A DNA stretch of 64,000 nucleotides from Flavobacterium phycosphaerae (GTDB taxonomy: Bacteria; Bacteroidota; Bacteroidia; Flavobacteriales; Flavobacteriaceae), in the NCBI RefSeq assembly GCF_010119235.1, contig NZ_JAAATZ010000001.1, positions 1,518,501 through 1,582,500 on the forward strand, given 5' to 3'. How positions within the stretch are numbered: position 1 is the stretch's first letter; the number at the start of each line of letters is the position of its first letter. Position numbers and translations under genes: made by a program. Positions 39,199 to 48,647 of this stretch are shown here, in pieces. Under the pieces are notes generated by a model that saw nothing but the letters and a program-made list of their open reading frames with translations, searched no databases and was not told where the DNA came from.

Positions 39199-40611
39199 AT
39201 GAAGAAGTTCATTGCATTTGCATCATTTTTAGCTTTATTAACGAGCTGTGGAGGATCAAGCGACAAAGGTGAGTTAGTAGGAGTTAAAGGAAAAAAATGG
39301 CATCCGGAAAAACCTTTCGGTATGGCGTTAATACCTGGTGGTGCTTACATTATGGGTAAATCAGATGATGATCCTGCCAATATTCAAGATGCACCAACCA
39401 AAACGGTTACTGTAAGATCATTCTATATGGATGAAACTGAAATCACAAATAGTGAATACCGTCAATTTGTGGAATGGGTAAAAGACTCTACTATTAGAGT
39501 ACGTTTGGCTATTCTTGCAGATGAAGTAGGTCAAACCGCTACTGGTAAAGGTGGAAAAGGAGGCGGAAAAGGTGGAAGCATTGGAGATTTTGCTTTCAAC
39601 GATACTGATCCTGCTAAAATGACTCCGTATGACAAGTATATGTATGAGAATTACTATAGTGTTGGAACAGATGATGATCCTTACGCCGGAAGAAGATTAA
39701 ACAGAAAAGTTAAGCTTATTAAAGAAACCAGTAAATATCCGGATGAATATTATACAGAAGTAATGGATACTATGTATTTGCCGGTAGCTGAATCTTTTAA
39801 CGGTTTGAGAACTATTGATGTTAAAAAATTAAAATTCAGATATTCTTGGATGGATATTCAAGCTGCAGCGAAAGCTAAAGTTGGAAAAAGAAGTTCATTC
39901 ATCAGAACGGAACAACAAGAGGTTTATCCTGATACTACGGTTTGGATTAAAGATTTTGCTTATTCATACAATGAGCCAATGCACAATGATTATTTCTGGC
40001 ACCAAGCTTATGGAGAATATCCGGTTGTTGGGGTTAACTGGAAACAAGCTAAAGCATTTTGTGCTTGGAGAACTTTGAATAAAAATACTTATATAAAATC
40101 TAAGAAAAAGCATCATGATTTAATTAATGCTTTCAGATTGCCAACGGAGGCAGAGTGGGAATACGCTGCAAGAGGTGGTCTAGAGTCTGGAACATTCCCA
40201 TGGGGAGGTCCTTATGCTAAAAACGATAGAGGTTGTTTCTTGGCTAACTTCAAACCAAATAGAGGAGATTATGCTGCGGATCAGGCTTTGTATACTGTAG
40301 AAGCAAAATCATATGAGCCAAACGGATACAACTTGTATAATATGGCCGGTAACGTAGCCGAGTGGACAGATTCATCATACGATGCAGCTGCTTACGAATA
40401 CGTTTCTTCAATGAATCCAAACGTACCTGACTTGAAAAACATGAGAAAGGTAGTTCGTGGCGGATCATGGAAAGACGTTGCTTACTTCTTACAAGTGGGA
40501 ACCAGAGATTTTGAATATGCTGATACAGCAAGAAGTTATATTGGCTTCCGTACAGTTCAGGATTACATGGGAACACAAGTAACCAAAAACGGTAAAGCAC
40601 CTAGAAAGTAA
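39199..40611 (+). CDS. gldK: Gliding motility / type IX secretion lipoprotein GldK
   Basis: 470 aa lipoprotein (lipobox LTSC, Cys at about residue 17) with a formylglycine-generating-enzyme-like fold: FGMALIPGGAYIMGKSDDD, MDETEITNSEYRQFV, RLPTEAEWEYAARGG, YNMAGNVAEWTDSSY and VVRGGSWKDVAYF. Family knowledge: GldK/PorK forms a periplasmic ring with GldN under the outer membrane in the T9SS. The mid-region has a Gly/Lys stretch (TGKGGKGGGKGGS). It is the first gene of gldKLMN. Confidence 0.97.
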   Translation: MKKFIAFASFLALLTSCGGSSDKGELVGVKGKKWHPEKPFGMALIPGGAYIMGKSDDDPANIQDAPTKTVTVRSFYMDETEITNSEYRQFVEWVKDSTIRVRLAILADEVGQTATGKGGKGGGKGGSIGDFAFNDTDPAKMTPYDKYMYENYYSVGTDDDPYAGRRLNRKVKLIKETSKYPDEYYTEVMDTMYLPVAESFNGLRTIDVKKLKFRYSWMDIQAAAKAKVGKRSSFIRTEQQEVYPDTTVWIKDFAYSYNEPMHNDYFWHQAYGEYPVVGVNWKQAKAFCAWRTLNKNTYIKSKKKHHDLINAFRLPTEAEWEYAARGGLESGTFPWGGPYAKNDRGCFLANFKPNRGDYAADQALYTVEAKSYEPNGYNLYNMAGNVAEWTDSSYDAAAYEYVSSMNPNVPDLKNMRKVVRGGSWKDVAYFLQVGTRDFEYADTARSYIGFRTVQDYMGTQVTKNGKAPRK

Positions 40612-40665
40612 TTTCAAAACCAACTTAAATTATATTAACTTAACTAACTAAAAATTTTTATTATT

Positions 40666-41298
40666 ATGGCATTATTAAGCAAAAAAACAATGAATTTCGC
40701 TTACGGTATGGGAGCGGCTGTTGTAATCGTTGGAGCATTATTTAAAATACAACACTGGACAGGAGCTAGTTTAATGCTTATTGTTGGTCTTTCGGTTGAA
40801 GCTTTGATTTTTGGATTATCAGCATTTGATCCAGTAGATAAAGAATTGGACTGGTCATTAGTATACCCAGAATTAGCAGGAGGCGAAAGCAAACCAAGAG
40901 ATAAAAAAGAAGATCCAAAAGATGCACAAGGTTTATTGTCTCAGAAATTAGATAATATGTTAAAAGAAGCTAAAATCGATGGTCAATTGATGGAAAGCTT
41001 AGGAAATAGCATTAAAAACTTTGAAGGAGCAGCAAAAGCAATTTCTCCAACTGTAGATTCAATTGCCGGACAAAAGAAATATGCTGAAGAAATGACTAAA
41101 GCAGCCTCTCAATTAGAAACGTTGAACGGTTTATACCAAGTTCAATTACAAAGTGCTGAGAGAAATGCTCAAATTAACAACGAGGTTGCTGAAAACAACT
41201 TAAAATTAAAAGATCAAATGCAGTCTTTAACATCTAACTTGTCTACATTAAACAATGTATATGGTGGAATGCTTTCTGCAATGAGTAACAAAGGATAA
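40666..41298 (+). CDS. gldL: T9SS motor protein GldL
   Basis: 210 aa. Two N-terminal membrane helices (about 13-32 and 37-56: FAYGMGAAVVIVGALFKIQHWTG, SLMLIVGLSVEALIFGLSAF) are followed by a long cytoplasmic coiled-coil region with SLGNSIKNFEGAAKAISPTVDSIAGQ. GldL with GldM forms the proton-driven inner-membrane motor of gliding and type IX secretion. It lies 54 bp after gldK. Confidence 0.97.
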   Translation: MALLSKKTMNFAYGMGAAVVIVGALFKIQHWTGASLMLIVGLSVEALIFGLSAFDPVDKELDWSLVYPELAGGESKPRDKKEDPKDAQGLLSQKLDNMLKEAKIDGQLMESLGNSIKNFEGAAKAISPTVDSIAGQKKYAEEMTKAASQLETLNGLYQVQLQSAERNAQINNEVAENNLKLKDQMQSLTSNLSTLNNVYGGMLSAMSNKG

Positions 41299-41354
41299 TT
41301 AGTTTTTCAACTATATTTTACAAACAAAATAATAATATAAACTAATTAGAAAAA

Positions 41355-42905
41355 ATGGCAGGAGGAAAACTAACCCCTAGACAGAAGATGATTAACCTGA
41401 TGTACCTGGTTTTCATCGCAATGTTGGCATTAAACATGTCAAAAGAAGTATTGACCGCTTTTGGTTTAATGAATGAAAAATTTGAAGGTGTCAATAAATT
41501 TTCTGAAGACTACAACAAAAGTTTGTTCACTTCATTAGAATCAAAGGCAAGTGATAATGCCGCACAATTTGGTGCTCCTTTTCAAAAAGCGAAACAAGTT
41601 CAAGTAATATCAAAACAACTTTACACTTACTTAGGTAGTTTAAAAGATGATGTTTCTAAAGAATTTGAAAGAGAAAAAAATGGAAAACTTCCTTACGAAG
41701 CCATGGACAAAGGTGGTTATATCGATGAGCATTGGTTCAAAGGAGATGGATATTCTCCAAAAGGTAAAGAAATAATCGAGAAGATTGAAAAATACAAAAG
41801 TGATTTAATTGCAGTTTTCGGTAATGATGTTAAATATCAAATTATCGTTAATAAAATCAAAGAAAAATTTGATTTAAGCAATGTGAAAGACAAAGAAGGT
41901 GTTTCTAAAAAATACTTATCTTACCACTTTGAAGGTTTCCCGGCTATTGCATCAGTAGCTAAATTAACAAGTATGCAAAATGATGTTGAAGCTACTGAGC
42001 AAGATATTTACAATGCTTTAATTGGAAATACTACAGCACAAGCTGCTTCGATGAAAAACTACAAAGCTATGGTTATCATGGATAAATCAGCTTTCTTCCA
42101 AGGAGAAACTGTTACTGGTAGAGTAGTTTTAGGAAGATATGATGAATCAACAGTTCCAACTAGCGTAAGTGTTGGTGGCGGAAGTGTTTCTATGGAAAAC
42201 GGTCAGGCTATATTCAAATTAAGTGCCGGTGCTGTTGGAGAACATGATATCAAAGGTAAATTTACTTTCATGGAAGATGGTAAACAAGTGCCAATCGACA
42301 TAAGTGATAAATACGTTGTAGTTCCTCAACCAAAATCAGCTAACATTTCTGCTGACAAAATGAACGTAGTATACAGAGGTTTAGATAATCCAATGACTAT
42401 TTCATTTGCAGGTATTTCAGATGATAAAGTGAAAGCTTCTGCACCTGGATTAAGATCTGCCGGCGGACCTGGAAAATACAACATGAGTCCTGGGTCTGGA
42501 ACAGAGGTTACGGTAAGCGTTACTGCTACTTTACCTGATGGCAAACCAGTATCAGACAAAAAAGTATTTAGAATTAAAAATATTCCTGCCCCAGCCGGAG
42601 CTATCGGAAAACAAGTTGGTGTTATCAAAGGCGCTAAATCACGTTTAGAAGTTTCTCAGGTTACTGCAGAATTACAAGATTTCTTGTATGATTTAAATTT
42701 CCAAGTAACTCGTTTTACTTTCAAAGTACCAGGACAACCTGCTATCATTGTAAATGGAGACAGAGTTAACGCTCAATGTAAAGCGGCATTAGCCAGAGCT
42801 ACAAGAGGAGATCAAATTATTATTTCTGAAATCAAAACTAAAATTGTAGGTGGTGCTAATGTTGTAACAAAAGATGCAGCACCGGTAGCTTACGAAATCC
42901 AATAA
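41355..42905 (+). CDS. gldM: T9SS motor protein GldM
   Basis: 516 aa. A short cytoplasmic start and one membrane helix (MINLMYLVFIAMLALNMSKEVLTAF, about 11-35) precede four periplasmic domains that reach the GldK/GldN ring. Visible parts: the helical domain with KQLYTYLGSLKDDVSKEF, and beta domains with MDKSAFFQGETVTGRVVLGRYD and FAGISDDKVKASAPG, ending with DRVNAQCKAALARATRGDQIIISEI. It is in its expected place after gldL. Confidence 0.97.
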   Translation: MAGGKLTPRQKMINLMYLVFIAMLALNMSKEVLTAFGLMNEKFEGVNKFSEDYNKSLFTSLESKASDNAAQFGAPFQKAKQVQVISKQLYTYLGSLKDDVSKEFEREKNGKLPYEAMDKGGYIDEHWFKGDGYSPKGKEIIEKIEKYKSDLIAVFGNDVKYQIIVNKIKEKFDLSNVKDKEGVSKKYLSYHFEGFPAIASVAKLTSMQNDVEATEQDIYNALIGNTTAQAASMKNYKAMVIMDKSAFFQGETVTGRVVLGRYDESTVPTSVSVGGGSVSMENGQAIFKLSAGAVGEHDIKGKFTFMEDGKQVPIDISDKYVVVPQPKSANISADKMNVVYRGLDNPMTISFAGISDDKVKASAPGLRSAGGPGKYNMSPGSGTEVTVSVTATLPDGKPVSDKKVFRIKNIPAPAGAIGKQVGVIKGAKSRLEVSQVTAELQDFLYDLNFQVTRFTFKVPGQPAIIVNGDRVNAQCKAALARATRGDQIIISEIKTKIVGGANVVTKDAAPVAYEIQ

Positions 42906-42948
42906 TATTTTGAGTTATTAATACCTACTATAACTTATTTTGAAAATT

Positions 42949-43926
42949 ATGAAAATTAAAAATCTTTTATTCGCGGCTGCTTCATTAGTGATGAGCTTTA
43001 GTTCTATGGCTCAGTCTAATTTGCTTAATGCCAAAACTCCTGACGAGATTGGTAAAAAGACACCTGCGCAATTAATTTCTGATAATGATAAGCCATTACC
43101 ATACGGTTATGTTCACGACAGAGATGTATTGATGGGTAAAGCAATTTGGGAGATGATTGATATAGATGAAAGAATTAATTTTCCGCTATATTATCCTATT
43201 GACACGGCTTTTGTTGGTAAAGACAGAAGATCTTTGTTTGATGTTTTATTAAAAAATATTAAAAGTGGAAAAATAACTGAGGTGTATACCGATGATTATT
43301 TTAATACTAAAAAGACCTTCACTGATATGAGTTCTTCTTTTACTTTCGTGGATACTATTCCTGCTGGTAAAGATTATATCAATGATCATTATGATGAGTT
43401 TTATCCAAAAGCTACTACCAAAAAAACGAAAGTTAATGGTAAATGGGTTACTGAAACTGTTCCTGCTACAGGAGGTGCAGTATTAGATCCTCAATATATT
43501 GACAAAAGAGAGTTGTCAGCTCAGGATATTTCAGGATATAAAATTAAAGGGTATTGGTACTTTGACAAACGTCAAGGTGAGTTAAAATACAGATTATTGG
43601 CTATTTGTCCGGTAGCTCCTGAAGCCCGTGACATTGGTAAAGAAAATGGTGATGTTATCGAATTGTTTTGGGTGTATTTCCCGGCCATTAGAGACATTCT
43701 ACACGAAGCCAAAGCCTTTAATGATAAAAACTCAGCAATGCCAATTACATTTGACCATTTGTTAAACTCTCGCAGATTTAATGGTGAGATTTACAAAGAA
43801 GAAAATGTTTATGGCGACAGACAAGTTGCAGATTATATGAAAGATAATGCCCAAAATCAACTGTTAGAATCGGAAAGAATCAAAGAAAAAATCCGAAACT
43901 TTGAGTCTGATATGTGGAATTACTAA
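42949..43926 (+). CDS. gldN: Gliding motility / type IX secretion protein GldN
   Basis: 325 aa. Signal peptide (MKIKNLLFAAASLVMSFSSMAQ), then the conserved N-terminal region with YVHDRDVLMGKAIWEMIDIDERINFPLYYP and the later YWYFDKRQGELKYRLLAICP and RRFNGEIYKEENVYGDRQVADYM. GldN pairs with GldK in the periplasmic ring complex. The ATG at 42949 is preferred over an in-frame TTG at 42940. It closes the gldKLMN unit. Confidence 0.96.
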   Translation: MKIKNLLFAAASLVMSFSSMAQSNLLNAKTPDEIGKKTPAQLISDNDKPLPYGYVHDRDVLMGKAIWEMIDIDERINFPLYYPIDTAFVGKDRRSLFDVLLKNIKSGKITEVYTDDYFNTKKTFTDMSSSFTFVDTIPAGKDYINDHYDEFYPKATTKKTKVNGKWVTETVPATGGAVLDPQYIDKRELSAQDISGYKIKGYWYFDKRQGELKYRLLAICPVAPEARDIGKENGDVIELFWVYFPAIRDILHEAKAFNDKNSAMPITFDHLLNSRRFNGEIYKEENVYGDRQVADYMKDNAQNQLLESERIKEKIRNFESDMWNY

Positions 43927-43948
43927 AATATAGTATTATAAATAATAA

Positions 43949-43978
43949 AAAACTCTCACCTTTGGTGGGAGTTTTTTT
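43949..43978 (+). terminator. Terminator of gldKLMN
   Basis: Stem ACTCTCACC / GGTGGGAGT (one T-G pair) with loop TTT, flanked by an A-run and followed by a run of seven T, about 25 bp after gldN. Confidence 0.88.
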
Positions 43979-43988
43979 AGTTTAAAAT

Positions 43989-45032
43989 ATGGTCGATTAT
44001 ATCATTGTAGGTTCAGGTTTGGCAGGTATTGCTTTTGCAGAAACACTTTTGCAACATAATAAATCATTCGTGGTTTTTGATAATCATTCACAAAACTCTT
44101 CTAAAATTGCCGGCGGTTTATACAATCCGGTTATATTAAAAAGATTTAGCCAAGTTTGGAATGCTAACGAGCAATTGCAACTTGCCGAAGATTTTTATAA
44201 AAAGATTGAAGCAAAACTTTCTGTTCAGGTTGATTTTAAAGTGCCTATTTACAGGAAATTTTTTTCTGTTGAGGAGCAAAATAATTGGTTTGCCGCTTCA
44301 GATAAGCCTAATTTGTCTCCGTTTCTTTCCAGTACCATCATCCATAATAAATATTCCGCTATAGATTCTCCTTTTGGGTATGGTGAAGTATTGCATACCG
44401 GTTATGTCGATACAAATGTTATGTTGAATGCTTATCAAGCGTATCTTAAGAATAAAAAGTTACTGCTTGAGGAAGCTTTTGATTATAATCAATTGCAGGT
44501 TTTTGAAACTCATTTAGCCTATCAAAACCTTATAGCAAAACATATTGTCTTTGCAGAAGGCTTTGGAATACACGCTAATCCGTTTTTTAATTATTTACCG
44601 TTAGATGGTACTAAAGGGGAGTTATTCATCATTAAAGCGGCTGATTTAGATTTAGACGTTATTGTAAATACCAGTATTTTTATTTTGCCACTCGGACACA
44701 ATCTTTTCAAAGTAGGGGCAACTTATAATTGGGATGACAAAACGGCTTCACCTACTGAAGAAGGGAAACAAGAACTTATTGACCGTATAAAAGAAATCTT
44801 GACTTGCGACTTCGAAATTATTGAACACCTTGCCGGAGTACGACCAACGGTTAAAGACCGAAGACCACTTTTAGGAACACATCATTTACATAAAAACATC
44901 CATATCCTTAACGGACTTGGAACACGGGGTGTCATGTTAGCCCCTGCCATGGCCATTGATTTATATGATTATATCGAAAAGGAAAAACCTTTGGAGAAAT
45001 CTGTCAATATAAAAAGATATACTACTTCTTAA
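43989..45032 (+). CDS. FAD-dependent oxidoreductase (DAO family)
   Basis: 347 aa. The N-terminal dinucleotide-binding loop VGSGLAGIAFAETLLQ with a following acidic VVFDNHS places FAD; IAGGLYNPV follows, and the C-terminus has the second FAD-contact region GVRPTVKDRRPLLG and LNGLGTRGVMLAPAMA. This is the pattern of D-amino-acid/glycine oxidase-type enzymes (such as the MnmC C-terminal domain), but the substrate cannot be read from the sequence. The end overlaps the convergent DUF983 gene by 11 bp. Confidence 0.85.
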   Translation: MVDYIIVGSGLAGIAFAETLLQHNKSFVVFDNHSQNSSKIAGGLYNPVILKRFSQVWNANEQLQLAEDFYKKIEAKLSVQVDFKVPIYRKFFSVEEQNNWFAASDKPNLSPFLSSTIIHNKYSAIDSPFGYGEVLHTGYVDTNVMLNAYQAYLKNKKLLLEEAFDYNQLQVFETHLAYQNLIAKHIVFAEGFGIHANPFFNYLPLDGTKGELFIIKAADLDLDVIVNTSIFILPLGHNLFKVGATYNWDDKTASPTEEGKQELIDRIKEILTCDFEIIEHLAGVRPTVKDRRPLLGTHHLHKNIHILNGLGTRGVMLAPAMAIDLYDYIEKEKPLEKSVNIKRYTTS

Positions 45033-45405
45033 CAGCCTTTTTATCAAAATGCACAAACATATTGATGTAAATGTTACGCGAGAGTCTCGCTGTTATTGGC
45101 ATTAGAGCAATTAGCGCCAAAATAATGGCAATGAAAGAGTATAATAAACTCAAACCTATAATAACTTTTGCTATAATAAATGTGGCAACACCAATGGCAA
45201 CAGTCAAACCATAACTGACATACATCGCGCCATAAAAAAAGGAAGGTTCTATCTGATAATGCAAGCCACACTGACTGCAATTTTCATGCATAGTGTAAAT
45301 GTTTTTAAGATGGTATGGGTTTTGGTCCACATACATGCTTTCTTCTTGGCATCGAGGACAAGTTCCTGTTAAAATACTATTTAGTTTGGATCCTTTTTTT
45401 AACAT
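45022..45405 (-). CDS. DUF983 family membrane protein
   Basis: 127 aa. The N-terminus carries two zinc-ribbon-like cysteine pairs (TGTCPRCQEESM and ENCSQCGLHY) and the rest holds two to three membrane helices (VSYGLTVAIGVATFIIAKVIIGL, SFIAIILALIALM). The function of DUF983 is unknown. The ATG at 45405 is preferred to the in-frame TTG two codons upstream. The 3' end overlaps the facing oxidoreductase gene. Confidence 0.88.
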   Translation of the reverse strand: MLKKGSKLNSILTGTCPRCQEESMYVDQNPYHLKNIYTMHENCSQCGLHYQIEPSFFYGAMYVSYGLTVAIGVATFIIAKVIIGLSLLYSFIAIILALIALMPITARLSRNIYINMFVHFDKKAVKK

Positions 45406-45470
45406 TTGCAAAAATTTTCTACAAAGATACTTGATAGAATGTTTTTACTATAACTTTTGCAACATTCATT

Positions 45471-47380
45471 ATGTTAAACATACACAATTTATCGGTTTCG
45501 TTTGGGGGTACTTATCTTTTTGAAGAGGTGACTTTTCGATTGGGTTCAGGAGATAGAGTAGGACTGGTGGGGAAAAACGGTGCCGGTAAATCCACGATGC
45601 TGAAAATTTTGGCCGGAGATTTTAAACCCGATAGCGGTAGTATTGCTACTGAGAAAGAAGTGAAAATAGGATTTCTTCGTCAGGATATCGATTTTGTAAA
45701 AGGGAGAACGGTTCTTGACGAAGCCTATCAGGCTTTTGAAGAAATCAAGTACGCCGAAACTAAGATTGACGAAATCAATCACCAGTTAGCCACTAGAACC
45801 GATTATGAAAGCCAAAGTTATTCCGATTTAATTGAGCAATTGAGCGATGTAACCCATCATTATGAAATTCTTGGCGGTTATAATTATGTTGGCGATACGG
45901 AGAAAATCCTTTTAGGACTTGGTTTCAAAAGAGAAGATTTCGGAAATCAAACGGATACTTTTTCGGGTGGATGGCGTATGCGTATCGAATTGGCTAAGTT
46001 ATTACTGCAATCTAATGATATCCTTTTGCTGGATGAGCCAACCAACCACTTAGATATTGAAAGTATCATTTGGTTAGAAGGATTTTTAAGAAACTTTCCG
46101 GGCGTTGTCGTGATAGTATCGCACGATAAAATGTTTTTGGATAATGTAACCAACAGGACTATCGAAATTTCATTGGGGAAAGCCTATGATTTTAACAAGC
46201 CATATACACAATATTTAGTGTTGCGCGAAGAAATCCGTGAAAAGCAATTGGCCACGCAAAAAAATCAAGCCAAAAAAATAGAAGAAACCGAGAAGCTAAT
46301 CGAAAAGTTCCGTGCCAAAGCTTCCAAAGCCTCCATGGCGCAATCGCTTATCAAAAAGCTGGATAAAGTTGAACGCATTGAAGTAGATGAAGACGATAAT
46401 TCGGTAATGAATATATCTTTTCCGGTTTCAATGACTCCCGGTAAAGTTGTTATTGAAGCTGAACATGTGACCAAATCCTATGGCGATAAAACCATTTTAA
46501 AAGACATTTCATTATTGGTAGAACGCGGCAGCAAGATTGCTTTTGTGGGACAAAATGGTCAGGGAAAATCCACTTTTATCAAAGCTATTGTCAACGAATT
46601 TGAATATGAGGGTTCTATAAAATTAGGGCATAACGTGCAGGTGGGTTATTTTGCCCAAAACCAAGCAGAATATCTGGATGGCGAAATTACACTTTTACAA
46701 ACGATGACTGATGCCGCAACGGATAGTAATCGTTCTAAAGTTCGCGATATGCTAGGTTCGTTTTTATTCAGGGGGATGATGTAGAAAAGAAAGTAAAAGT
46801 ACTTTCAGGAGGAGAAAGAAACCGTTTGGCACTTTGTAAATTATTATTGCAACCCATTAACGTTTTGGTAATGGATGAGCCAACGAACCACTTAGATATA
46901 AAATCAAAGAACGTATTGAAAGCCGCTTTGCAGAAGTATGAAGGCACCTTACTTTTGGTATCGCACGACAGGGATTTTCTACAAGGAATGTCTAATCTGG
47001 TTTATGAATTCAAAGACCAAAAAATCAAAGAATATTTGGGCGATATCAATTACTTCTTAGAGCAACGAAACGCAGCAAATATGCGTGAAATTGAGAAGAA
47101 GGATACAGTAGTTAATTCTAATGCTGCTAAAGAAAACAAAAATGTTTCTTATGAAGATCAGAAGAAGAGCAAATCGTTGCAAAATCGCTTAAGCAAAATA
47201 GAAAGTCAAATCAAACAACTGGAAATCGATATTCAAAACGATGACAAAGAGCTGGCTTCCAATTATGATAAACATATAGAAAATGCCAATTTCTTTATGG
47301 CGTACAACAGAAAAAAATCAGAACTGGATAAACTACTCGAGGATTGGGAAAAAGTTCAGGAAGAGATAGATAATTTTTAA
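45471..47380 (+). CDS. ABC-F family ATPase (ribosome-associated type), frameshifted
   Basis: Two ABC domains and no membrane segment. Domain 1: Walker A GKNGAGKSTM, signature FSGGWRMRIELAK, Walker B ILLLDEPTNHLD. A linker with coiled-coil helices (KKIEETEKLIEKFRAKASKASMAQ) follows, then domain 2: GQNGQGKSTF, LSGGERNRLALCK and VLVMDEPTNHLD. A C-terminal coiled coil recalls Uup. The frame ends at 46784; one more G in the GGGGG run at 46771-46775 reads FLFRGDDVEKKVKVLSGGE and joins the second part (total 636 aa). ABC-F proteins help ribosomes or confer drug tolerance; the exact subtype is not settled. Confidence 0.93.
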
Positions 47381-47383
47381 TTG

Positions 47384-47412
47384 AAAAGAGTTCCTTTTAG
47401 GAACTCTTTTTT
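47384..47412. terminator. Bidirectional terminator after the ABC-F gene
   Basis: Stem AAAAGAGTTCC / GGAACTCTTTT with loop TTTTA, T-run on the right and A-run on the left. It serves the ABC-F gene and the facing lipoprotein gene ending at 47411. Confidence 0.9.
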
Positions 47413-47767
47413 ATTCTTTATCAAAAACTAAATTGATAAAAGTAGTGTCTTTTTTAGTATCAAAAATGATACGTCTATTGGGTTTGTTTTGCAATTCGAA
47501 GTTACTGTTGACGGTACATTTGCCTTCCATAAAAAGATAGCCGGTATTTGTTGTGATTACTGCTTTGTATAAACTGTCTTTTACCACTTCTTGCATAGGA
47601 TAATCGGTTTCCCAACTCAAAGGTTTGCCTTCTCCTCGAATGCCTACAGATTGAATATTTTTAACTTTAGAAACGTTGAGTGTTACCACAACTACTCGTT
47701 TATATGATTTTTGAACACAACTGACCATCAATATCAGAATTGCTGTTGTTTTTAAGATAGTTTTCAT
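47411..47767 (-). CDS. Small lipoprotein, possible starch-binding-like beta fold
   Basis: 118 aa. Lipobox LMVSC after a short hydrophobic signal. The mature part is a beta-sandwich-like sequence with VGIRGEGKPLSWETDYPMQEV and a late IIFDTKKDTTFINLVF, resembling the CBM20/48-like domains that Bacteroidota attach to hydrolases, but no sugar-binding residues can be assigned. Its start overlaps the DoxX stop (ATGA), so the two are coupled. Function unknown. Confidence 0.6.
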   Translation of the reverse strand: MKTILKTTAILILMVSCVQKSYKRVVVVTLNVSKVKNIQSVGIRGEGKPLSWETDYPMQEVVKDSLYKAVITTNTGYLFMEGKCTVNSNFELQNKPNRRIIFDTKKDTTFINLVFDKE

Positions 47768-48252
47768 AGAGATGTTTTTTTACGAGTTACGACATAATCA
47801 ATTCCAAATCTGCCCGAACCTAAAATCATATAGAATATACCTATCCAGAGGAATCCCATTGCAGGCAAACAATTCCATAATCCGTTTTGAATTTGTTGCA
47901 TAAAGATGGCTACTAACATGGTTCCCATTATTAAAAAAGAAGCAATTCGAGTTTGAAACCCTAGCAATAAAAAGATACCGCCGACAGCTTCACTAAAGGC
48001 ACCCATCCATGCAAAGAAAGCCGGAGCAAGAGCAAATATCCCGCCATATGCCGCTACATCATTGGGAAACCAAAAGGCAACTTCAAAATAGCCAAGGTTA
48101 TTATCCGCTGGTGACCAAGGCAAGCCAAATTTCGCTGCGCCAAAGTTAGCGGTTAAAAGAAAGCCACATATAATTCGAGGGATGGCTAACAGTAAATCTT
48201 GCGACCAATGTAGTGATAATGTGGGTTTTGTTATTTGTTTTAGGATTTTCAT
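47764..48252 (-). CDS. DoxX family inner-membrane protein
   Basis: 162 aa with four membrane helices. DoxX landmarks: RIICGFLLTANFGAAKFG, WMGAFSEAVGGIFLLLGFQTRIASFLIMGTMLVAIFM, and a last segment GFLWIGIFYMILGSGRFGIDY. Such proteins are linked to redox and thiol stress systems in other bacteria. The start at 48252 (MKILKQITKPT) is 3 bp after the previous gene's stop; a longer open frame upstream overlaps that gene and is rejected. Confidence 0.85.
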   Translation of the reverse strand: MKILKQITKPTLSLHWSQDLLLAIPRIICGFLLTANFGAAKFGLPWSPADNNLGYFEVAFWFPNDVAAYGGIFALAPAFFAWMGAFSEAVGGIFLLLGFQTRIASFLIMGTMLVAIFMQQIQNGLWNCLPAMGFLWIGIFYMILGSGRFGIDYVVTRKKTSL

Positions 48253-48254
48253 AA

Positions 48255-48599
48255 TTAGTTGATTGTGTAGTTGATAATTAGATTTTCGTTGCTGAAATTT
48301 TTCAATACAACTTCTCCGTCCCTTGGTACAATAAAGTCGATAGATGAATTGGCTAAAAGGGAAGGAGATATCCAATTTTCGGTATTGTTTTTAATGGTGT
48401 ATGCTTCGCAAGAATTTGTAGCGTTTTTATTTTCTAAATGAAGCGAAAAGGAACTGTGCTCAAGGTTCTTCCAAGCTCTTATTTCGTTATTTGCGGGAAC
48501 CGTTATAGTACCTTGTTTTGGAGAGATGTCTACGGTTTTACAAGAAAGTTGAAGCAAGATTAAGGCAAGTGCAAAGGTAATTTTAAAAATATTTTTCAT
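48255..48599 (-). CDS. Small lipoprotein of unknown function
   Basis: 114 aa. A lipobox (LLQLSCK) follows a hydrophobic signal. The mature part has beta-strand character (KQGTITVPANNEIRAW, SFSLHLENKNATNSC) and a terminal SNENLIINYTIN. No known domain is recognised. It is in the same reverse-strand group as the GIN-domain and DoxX genes. Confidence 0.65.
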   Translation of the reverse strand: MKNIFKITFALALILLQLSCKTVDISPKQGTITVPANNEIRAWKNLEHSSFSLHLENKNATNSCEAYTIKNNTENWISPSLLANSSIDFIVPRDGEVVLKNFSNENLIINYTIN

Positions 48600-48647
48600 A
48601 ATGATTAGATTGGTGATTTATTGTGAGTTTTTGAATGATGGTTGAAA

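Noticed and set aside
47764..48375. 41-residue extension of DoxX
   Set aside because: It overlaps the upstream lipoprotein gene in another frame and has no membrane or signal character of its own.
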